Assembly: GCA_029256565.1 (NCBI GenBank)
Contig: JAQSXQ010000023.1
Span: 1-10,428, forward strand
Source: Mycobacterium sp.
GTDB lineage: Bacteria > Actinomycetota > Actinomycetes > Mycobacteriales > Mycobacteriaceae
DNA: 10,428 bases
Direction of reading: 5' to 3'
The notes beneath the pieces were generated by a model. That model was given only the letters and a program-made list of their open reading frames with translations, did not search any database and had not been told where the DNA came from. Made by a program: the position numbers and the translations under genes. Shown piece by piece: positions 5,858 to 10,428 of this stretch (the first letter of the stretch is position 1; the number at the start of each line of letters is the position of its first letter).

Positions 5858-6411
5858 TCGACGAAACGCTCTTCGACGCCGAGGAGAAGATGGAGAAGGC
5901 CGTGTCGGTGGCGCGCGACGACCTCGCAGCCATCCGCACCGGCCGAGCCAACCCCGGCATGTTCAACCGCATCAACATCGACTACTACGGCGCGATGACA
6001 CCCATCACGCAGCTCTCGAGCGTCAACGTGCCCGAGGCGCGCATGGTGGTCATCAAGCCCTACGAGGCGACGATGCTCCGTCAGATCGAGGACGCCATCC
6101 GCAACTCGGATCTGGGCGTCAACCCGAGCAACGACGGCAACATCATCCGCATCTCGATCCCTCAGCTCACCGAGGAGCGCAGGCGCGACCTGGTGAAGCA
6201 GGCCAAGTCCAAGGGCGAGGACGCGAAGGTGTCGGTACGCAACATCCGTCGCAAGGCGATGGAGGAGCTGGCCCGGATCAAGAAGGACGGCGAAGCCGGC
6301 GAAGACGAGGTCAGCCGCGCCGAGAAGGAACTCGACAAGAGCACCTCCACCTACACCAGCCAGATCGACGACCTGGTCAAGCACAAAGAAGGCGAGCTGC
6401 TGGAGGTCTAG
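5854..6411 (+). CDS. frr: Ribosome recycling factor Frr (RRF), 185 aa
   Basis: With EF-G, RRF splits post-termination ribosomes from mRNA so that the subunits can be reused; it is an essential cytoplasmic protein. The length of 185 residues is standard. Domain I is the helical bundle (about 1-30 and 105-185) and domain II the beta domain (about 31-104). Conserved blocks are RTGRANPGMF (28-37), VVIKPYE (65-71), IPQLTEERR (102-110) and VSVRNIRRKAMEEL (126-139), which contains the functionally important arginines. The C-terminus KHKEGELLEV agrees with mycobacterial Frr. It starts with GTG at 5854; GAGG at 5842-5845 lies 8 bases upstream. It follows pyrH by 68 bases, a conserved bacterial pairing. 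Two overlapping mini-ORFs precede it, which is unusual. Confidence 0.98.
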   Translation: MIDETLFDAEEKMEKAVSVARDDLAAIRTGRANPGMFNRINIDYYGAMTPITQLSSVNVPEARMVVIKPYEATMLRQIEDAIRNSDLGVNPSNDGNIIRISIPQLTEERRRDLVKQAKSKGEDAKVSVRNIRRKAMEELARIKKDGEAGEDEVSRAEKELDKSTSTYTSQIDDLVKHKEGELLEV

Positions 6412-6446
6412 GTCGCACCAGACCCGACCTCTCAGCGATCAGCACG

Positions 6447-7307
6447 GTGGCCGATACCGACACCGCTCCCGCCGGGGAGCCCAAGAAGTCCTCGCGGGCC
6501 GGGCGCGACCTCCCCGCTGCCATCGGGGTGGGAGCGTTCCTGGGGTTCGGCGTCATCGCGATCCTGTTGTTCGCGCCACGCGTGTGGGTCGCCGTCGTGG
6601 CGGTGGCCATGGTGGTGGCGACGCTGGAGGTGACGCGCAGGCTCACCGAGGGTGGCTACTCCATACCGTTGCTCCCGCTGCTGGTCGGCGGGCAGGCGAT
6701 GATCTGGCTGACGTGGCCGTACGGCGCGGCGGGCGCCCTCGGCGCCTTCGGCGGAACCGTCGTCACCTGCCTGATCTGGCGGCTGCTGAGCGGCGGGCTG
6801 AAGGCGCCGCCGGTCAACTACCTGCGCGACGTCGCCGTGACGGTCTTCCTGGCGACGTGGATACCGCTGTTCGGCGCCTTCGGCGTGCTGCTCGTCTATC
6901 CCGACGACGGGGCGGGCCGGGTGTTCTGCCTCATGCTCGGCGTCGTGTTCTCCGACATCGGCGGCTACACCGCGGGCGTCCTGTTCGGCAAGCACCCGAT
7001 GGCACCGGCCATCAGCCCGAAGAAGTCCTGGGAGGGCCTCGGCGGCTCGCTGGTGTTCGGCATCGCGGTGTCCGTGCTGGCGGTCGAGTTCCTGCTCGAG
7101 AAGCCATGGTGGGTCGGCATCCCGCTCGGCATCATGCTGGTGATCACCGGAACGCTCGGCGACCTCATCGAGTCCCAGGTCAAGCGCGATCTTGGCATCA
7201 AGGACATGGGCACGCTGCTACCGGGTCACGGCGGGCTGATGGACCGCCTCGACAGCGTCCTCCCGTCGGCCGTCGCGACCTGGATCGTCCTGACGCTGCT
7301 CGCCTGA
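6447..7307 (+). CDS. cdsA: Phosphatidate cytidylyltransferase CdsA (CDP-diacylglycerol synthase), 286 aa
   Basis: This integral membrane enzyme makes CDP-diacylglycerol from CTP and phosphatidic acid, the branch point for phosphatidylinositol, phosphatidylglycerol and cardiolipin synthesis. The CDP-diglyceride synthase signature is complete at residues 243-267 (SQVKRDLGIKDMG, then PGHGGLMDR). SDIGGYTAG (169-177) and SPKKSWEGLGG (190-200) are other conserved cytidylyltransferase blocks. About seven to eight hydrophobic segments follow a polar N-terminus of about 20 residues. It starts with GTG at 6447, 35 bases after frr, with no strong ribosome binding site, which fits translation within a pyrH-frr-cdsA transcript. 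Its last 90 bases overlap, on the opposite strand, the end of the EamA-family gene. Confidence 0.97.
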   Translation: MADTDTAPAGEPKKSSRAGRDLPAAIGVGAFLGFGVIAILLFAPRVWVAVVAVAMVVATLEVTRRLTEGGYSIPLLPLLVGGQAMIWLTWPYGAAGALGAFGGTVVTCLIWRLLSGGLKAPPVNYLRDVAVTVFLATWIPLFGAFGVLLVYPDDGAGRVFCLMLGVVFSDIGGYTAGVLFGKHPMAPAISPKKSWEGLGGSLVFGIAVSVLAVEFLLEKPWWVGIPLGIMLVITGTLGDLIESQVKRDLGIKDMGTLLPGHGGLMDRLDSVLPSAVATWIVLTLLA

Positions 7308-8177
7308 CTTCTTGGCTGCCGATCGGGCGTTGAGCCAGCACGCCAGCGCCCCGAGGACCAGTCCGACGCCGATGCCGAGGTCGACGCGCTCGCCGAGCAT
7401 GAAGTAGGACATCACGCCCGCGACGGCGGGGATCACGCAGAACAGCATCGAGACCGCCGACGCGCCGTGCAGGTTGATGGCCCGCACGTACAGCGACACC
7501 CCGAGCACCGCGTTCAGCAGGACCACGCCGGCCACCGCGAACGCGGCCTTATGCGCGTCGTGCACCTCGAACGGCGTGACGAGAGCGAGGATGACGGCGG
7601 GCACGAACGCCACCGCGTTCTGCACGGTCGTCGAGGCACGGAAGTCGACGTCGGCGCAGAACTTCTGCTGATAGACCCCGCCTGCGGCAAGACCGAGCAG
7701 CGCGACCATCAGCAGCAGCACGGCCGGGTCGAAGCCACCCTCGGCGATCAGCCGACTCGCACACGCCGCCAGGACTGCGGCCACGCCGAGCACCAGCGCG
7801 ACGATGCGCCCCGGGGTCAACCGGTCGCGCAGGAACGCCGCGGCGAGCAGCGCCGTGGCCACCGGGTTCATCGCGATGAGCACCGCGCACAGGACGGCGG
7901 GCGCACCGTTCTCGATGGCGAAGTACAGCGCGCAGAACTGCACGGCCTGCATCAGGAGTCCGGTGACCAGGACGTGGCCGAGCTTGCGGCCGCGCGGCAG
8001 CGGCACCCGGGCGATGACGGCCCACAGCCCGAGGATCAGCCCCGCGAGACCGAACCGGAACACCAGCACGGCCATCGGCGACATCGCGTGCACGGCCATG
8101 TTGCCGATGGGGTAGCCCAGGGCGTAGGTGACGGTGACGAACGCGGCGGTGCGCAGCGGCATGCGGGTGGGGGTCAC
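7218..8177 (-). CDS. EamA-family (DMT superfamily) transporter, 319 aa
   Basis: This is a ten-helix membrane protein made of two EamA repeats (about residues 10-140 and 155-287). Family-like features are TYALGYPIGNMAVHAMSP near the N-terminus, with the first-repeat helix ending VLVFRFGLAGLI, and the second-repeat helix AINLHGASAVSMLFCVIPAVAGVMSYFMLGER. EamA proteins export or exchange small metabolites such as amino acids; no substrate can be assigned. Hydrophobic, family-like sequence stops at about residue 287. Residues 291-319 are a polar tail encoded exactly antisense to the end of cdsA. The GTG at 8177 gives the longest form; ATG 8162 is equally plausible and neither has a good ribosome binding site. 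It diverges from a LysR gene, the usual arrangement for a regulated exporter. Confidence 0.9.
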   Translation of the reverse strand: MTPTRMPLRTAAFVTVTYALGYPIGNMAVHAMSPMAVLVFRFGLAGLILGLWAVIARVPLPRGRKLGHVLVTGLLMQAVQFCALYFAIENGAPAVLCAVLIAMNPVATALLAAAFLRDRLTPGRIVALVLGVAAVLAACASRLIAEGGFDPAVLLLMVALLGLAAGGVYQQKFCADVDFRASTTVQNAVAFVPAVILALVTPFEVHDAHKAAFAVAGVVLLNAVLGVSLYVRAINLHGASAVSMLFCVIPAVAGVMSYFMLGERVDLGIGVGLVLGALACWLNARSAAKKSGEQRQDDPGRDGRREDAVEAVHQPAVTR

Positions 8178-8223
8178 CCATCCATGGTTGGCCCGATGGT
8201 GCGTCCGGGTCCAACGAATATCG

Positions 8224-8254
8224 GCGATCGGGACCGATCGCTATCCGTGATCGG
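8224..8254. promoter_or_regulatory. Upstream LysR-type binding region
   Basis: Two overlapping symmetrical elements are seen. GCGATCGG-GA-CCGATCGC (8224-8241) is a perfect inverted repeat with 8-bp arms. CCGATC (8234-8239) and GATCGG (8249-8254) form a second inverted repeat with a 9-base spacer, matching the LysR-type T-N11-A box (T8238, A8250). It lies between the divergent EamA and LysR genes. Binding by the adjacent LysR protein is inferred. Confidence 0.6.
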
Positions 8255-8297
8255 TAGGTGCCTGAAGTGCGCCAGATCACTGCCTGATCGCGTTTCT

Positions 8298-8326
8298 TTG
8301 ATCGTTTCTACTGATCGGAGTACCTT
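8298..8326 (+). promoter_or_regulatory. Predicted lysR promoter with an embedded GATC-N9-GATC box
   Basis: A -35 TTGATC (8298-8303) is followed after 17 bases by a -10, TACCTT (8321-8326). Six bases then lead to the ATG at 8333, which fits a leaderless transcript. A GATC-N9-GATC element (8300-8316) with T8302-N11-A8314 geometry covers the -35 and spacer. This is the expected position for LysR autorepression. The elements are seen; their function is inferred. Confidence 0.55.
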
Positions 8327-8332
8327 GGAGCC

Positions 8333-9184
8333 ATGTCCCAGGTGCTCGACATCGCCCCGCTGCGCAGCGTCGCGGCGGTGGCCGACTGTGGCGGATTTCA
8401 CCGCGCCGCGGCGGTCCTGCACATCACGCAGTCGGCCGTGAGCCAGCACGTGCGTCGGGTCGAGGCGGTCGTCGGAGGTCCGGTCGTCGAACGGTCCGGG
8501 CGCGGAGTCGCGTTCACCGAACTCGGCCATCGCGTGCTGACCCACGCCCGTTCGATCCTCGCCGCGCACGACGCCGCACTCGCCGACCTCGGAGCGGCCG
8601 AGGAGCGGGTGCTGCTGATCGGCGCCACCGAACACGGCGCCGACGTCATGCTGCCCGGCCTCACCGCGGCACTGGGCCAGCGTCTGCCCGACTGGCGGCT
8701 GCGGTTCCGGCTCGACCGCAACGTGATGCTCGCCGACGCCATCGAACAGGGCGTCGTCGACCTGGCGGTCATGCTGGACGGCTCAGGCCTCGATCCTGCC
8801 AACGCGTCGGGCATGGTGGCGCTCAAGTGGATCTCGGGACGCAACTTCTCGGTGCCCGCCACCGAGCCGCTGCCGGTGGTGATGTTCTCCGAGCCGTGCA
8901 CGCTGCGCGAGCCCACCTTCGCCGCGCTCGACCGCATCACCGTGCCGTACCGGATAGCCGCCGAGAGTTCCGACCTCTCGGGCTTGTTCGCCGCCGTGCG
9001 CTCGGGTCTCGGGGTGGCGCTGCTGCCGATGATCGGCCGGTTGCCCGACGGACTCTGCCTCGCCGAGGGGCTCCCACCCACCAGTCGCGCCTCGGTGTTC
9101 GTGCGCGGCCGTGCCGGCGTCGACGCCGACGTGCTCGCCGACGTGGACCGCGCCGTCCGCGACGTGCTGGCCCAACAGATCTGA
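8333..9184 (+). CDS. LysR-family transcriptional regulator, 283 aa
   Basis: This is a DNA-binding regulator with the standard two-part layout. The N-terminal winged helix-turn-helix covers about residues 8-65 (FHRAAAVLHITQSAVSQHVRRVE contains the recognition helix; ERSGRGVAFTELGHRVL is the wing and linker). The effector-binding periplasmic-binding-protein-like domain covers about 92-283. The length is slightly below the usual 290-310 residues. ATG 8333 is preceded by GGAG only 2 bases away, so leaderless initiation from the -10 at 8321-8326 is more likely. It is divergent from the EamA exporter and probably controls it and itself through the GATC-rich intergenic region. The effector is unknown. 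It ends 13 bases before rlmN, so rlmN may be read partly from the lysR promoter. Confidence 0.95.
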   Translation: MSQVLDIAPLRSVAAVADCGGFHRAAAVLHITQSAVSQHVRRVEAVVGGPVVERSGRGVAFTELGHRVLTHARSILAAHDAALADLGAAEERVLLIGATEHGADVMLPGLTAALGQRLPDWRLRFRLDRNVMLADAIEQGVVDLAVMLDGSGLDPANASGMVALKWISGRNFSVPATEPLPVVMFSEPCTLREPTFAALDRITVPYRIAAESSDLSGLFAAVRSGLGVALLPMIGRLPDGLCLAEGLPPTSRASVFVRGRAGVDADVLADVDRAVRDVLAQQI

Positions 9185-9197
9185 TACGGGGCGAAAC

Positions 9198-10325
9198 ATG
9201 AAGCAAGAGTTGATCTTCGAAGCACCGCGTCGCGGCCTGCCGCCGCGGCACTTCGCCGACCTCGACGACGACGCGCAGGCTGCGGCGGTGAAGGACCTCG
9301 GGCTGCCCGGGTTTCGCGCCAAGCAGCTGGCAAACCAGTACTTTGGCAGGCTCATCGCCGATCCCCAGCAGATGACCGACCTCCCCGCCGCCGTACGCGG
9401 CCAGGTGGCCGAGGCGCTCTTCCCCGAGCTGCTGTCGGTGGTGCGGGCCATCCAGTGCGACGCGGGGGAGACGCGGAAGACACTGTGGCGCGCGGGCGAC
9501 GGCACCACATTCGAGTCCGTGCTGATGCGCTACCCCGAGCGCAGCACGGTGTGCATCTCGTCGCAGGCCGGCTGCGGCATGGCCTGCCCGTTCTGCGCGA
9601 CCGGTCAGGGCGGGCTGACCCGCAACCTGTCCACCGCGGAGATCCTGGAGCAGGTGCGGGCCGCGTCGGCGACGATGCGCGACGAGTTCGGCGGGCAGGA
9701 GCGCAGCGACTCGGGGGGTTTGTCGCGGGGACGCCTGTCGAACGTCGTCTTCATGGGCATGGGCGAGCCGCTGGCGAACTACAACCGCGTGCTCGCGGTG
9801 GTGCGCCGCATCATCGCGCCCGCACCGCACGGGTTCGGCATCTCGGCCCGCTCGGTGACGGTGTCGACGGTCGGCCTGGCCCCGGCCATCCGCAAGCTCG
9901 CCGACGAACGCCTCGGCGTCACGCTCGCGCTGTCCCTGCACGCACCCGACGACGAACTCCGCGACACCCTCGTGCCGGTCAACAACCGGTGGAAGGTCGG
10001 CGAAGCCCTCGATGCCGCACGGTATTACGCCGACGTGACCGGGCGTCGCGTGTCCATCGAGTACGCACTGATCCGCGACGTCAACGATCAGCCGTGGCGC
10101 GCCGACATGCTCGGCAAGAAGCTGCACGCCGCGCTCGGCCCGCTCGTGCACGTCAACCTGATCCCGCTCAACCCGACGCCGGGCAGCAAGTGGGACGCCA
10201 GCCCCAAGCCGGTCGAGCGGGAGTTCGTCCAGCGCGTCCGTGATCGCGGGGTGTCGTGCACCGTCCGCGACACCAGGGGCCAGGAGATCGCCGCGGCGTG
10301 CGGCCAGTTGGCCGCCGAAGGCTAG
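9198..10325 (+). CDS. rlmN: Dual-specificity RNA methyltransferase RlmN, 375 aa
   Basis: This radical-SAM enzyme methylates C2 of adenine at 23S rRNA position 2503 and at A37 of certain tRNAs (E. coli numbering), tuning peptidyl-transferase fidelity. The [4Fe-4S] cluster motif is Cys126, Cys130 and Cys133 (GCGMACPFC). The two catalytic cysteines match E. coli RlmN: Cys119, seven residues before the cluster (TVCISSQ), and Cys368 in AACGQL near the C-terminus, the methyl-carrying residue. GMGEPLAN (187-194) is the family's SAM-binding block. ATG 9198 follows GGGG at 9188-9191; earlier in-frame sequence lies within lysR and is not RlmN-like. In M. tuberculosis, as I recall, rlmN follows cdsA directly; here EamA and LysR genes intervene. 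The glycine/serine-rich stretch at about 164-178 looks like a lineage-specific loop. Confidence 0.97.
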   Translation: MKQELIFEAPRRGLPPRHFADLDDDAQAAAVKDLGLPGFRAKQLANQYFGRLIADPQQMTDLPAAVRGQVAEALFPELLSVVRAIQCDAGETRKTLWRAGDGTTFESVLMRYPERSTVCISSQAGCGMACPFCATGQGGLTRNLSTAEILEQVRAASATMRDEFGGQERSDSGGLSRGRLSNVVFMGMGEPLANYNRVLAVVRRIIAPAPHGFGISARSVTVSTVGLAPAIRKLADERLGVTLALSLHAPDDELRDTLVPVNNRWKVGEALDAARYYADVTGRRVSIEYALIRDVNDQPWRADMLGKKLHAALGPLVHVNLIPLNPTPGSKWDASPKPVEREFVQRVRDRGVSCTVRDTRGQEIAAACGQLAAEG

Positions 10326-10332
10326 ACCGCGC

Positions 10333-10428
10333 TCAGCGCACCGGCGCGTTGTCGAACCACACGTTCTCCTCGCGCAGGCTGCGGCTGCGCCAACCGTCGG
10401 GCGTGCGCACCAGCTCGTGGTGGTAGTA
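10333..10428 (-). CDS. C-terminal end of a probable SnoaL/NTF2-like domain protein (5' end outside window)
   Basis: Reading the reverse strand from the window edge gives 31 codons and a TGA (10335-10333). The peptide contains HHELVRTPDGWRSRSLREEN followed by VWFDNAP. The pattern ELVRTPDGWR followed by a short charged strand is typical of the end of SnoaL-like/NTF2-fold proteins, a small cone-shaped fold used by isomerases, hydratases and binding proteins. The gene is convergent with rlmN, with only 7 bases between the two stop codons. Too little is visible to suggest a reaction. Confidence 0.6.
   Translation of the reverse strand, partial: YYHHELVRTPDGWRSRSLREENVWFDNAPVR

Noticed and set aside
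9111..9197. N-terminal extension of the rlmN frame into lysR
   Set aside because: It lies inside lysR and is low-complexity; RlmN-like sequence begins at ATG 9198.
8398..9333. Long open frames on the - strand across lysR and the start of rlmN
   Set aside because: They are Ser/Arg/Ala-rich shadow frames with no domain, opposite two clear genes.

Overview
The window is high-GC actinobacterial DNA, most likely from a fast-growing Mycobacterium (Mycolicibacterium). The strongest evidence is the housekeeping run pyrH, frr, cdsA, rlmN on the + strand. Its products match the mycobacterial versions closely as I remember them, for example the PyrH ending KIGTLVTT and the Frr ending KHKEGELLEV. In M. 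tuberculosis, as I recall it, cdsA and rlmN are adjacent. Here two genes sit between them.

Layout, left to right. (1) 1-3038, + strand: the 3' part of an APC-family amino acid/amine permease, then after 5 bases a complete copper/TPQ primary amine oxidase. This looks like an operon for uptake and oxidative deamination of a primary amine. A perfect 14-bp stem hairpin (3051-3084) separates it from the convergent genes. (2) 3106-4841: on the - strand, an AhpD-like CxxC protein and a MarR regulator; on the + strand, diverging from the MarR gene, a small class I SAM-dependent methyltransferase. The MarR/methyltransferase start region holds two matched perfect inverted repeats, which are probable MarR operators. 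The MarR-methyltransferase pair is flanked by two same-orientation copies of a hairpin-forming repeat. (3) 5042-7307, + strand: pyrH (UMP kinase), frr (ribosome recycling factor) and cdsA (CDP-diacylglycerol synthase). Two tiny ORFs with overlapping stops and starts lead into the frr GTG. (4) 7218-9184: an EamA-family exporter (- strand) and a divergent LysR regulator (+ strand). Their shared start region carries seven GATC cores, two arranged as LysR-type T-N11-A boxes. The exporter's last 29 residues are read antisense through the end of cdsA. (5) 9198-10325: rlmN (23S rRNA/tRNA adenine-C2 methyltransferase). (6) 10333-10428, - strand: the 3' end of a probable SnoaL/NTF2-like gene, cut by the window edge.

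How the genes work together: the pyrH-frr-cdsA-rlmN genes are core nucleotide, translation, phospholipid and RNA-modification functions. The accessory modules (amine use, MarR-methyltransferase, EamA-LysR) each show local regulatory architecture. No tRNA, rRNA, CRISPR array, transposase or phage gene was seen. No gene-free stretch exceeds 300 bases; the longest (4842-5041) holds the second repeat copy, a 15-bp tandem duplication and the pyrH ribosome binding site.
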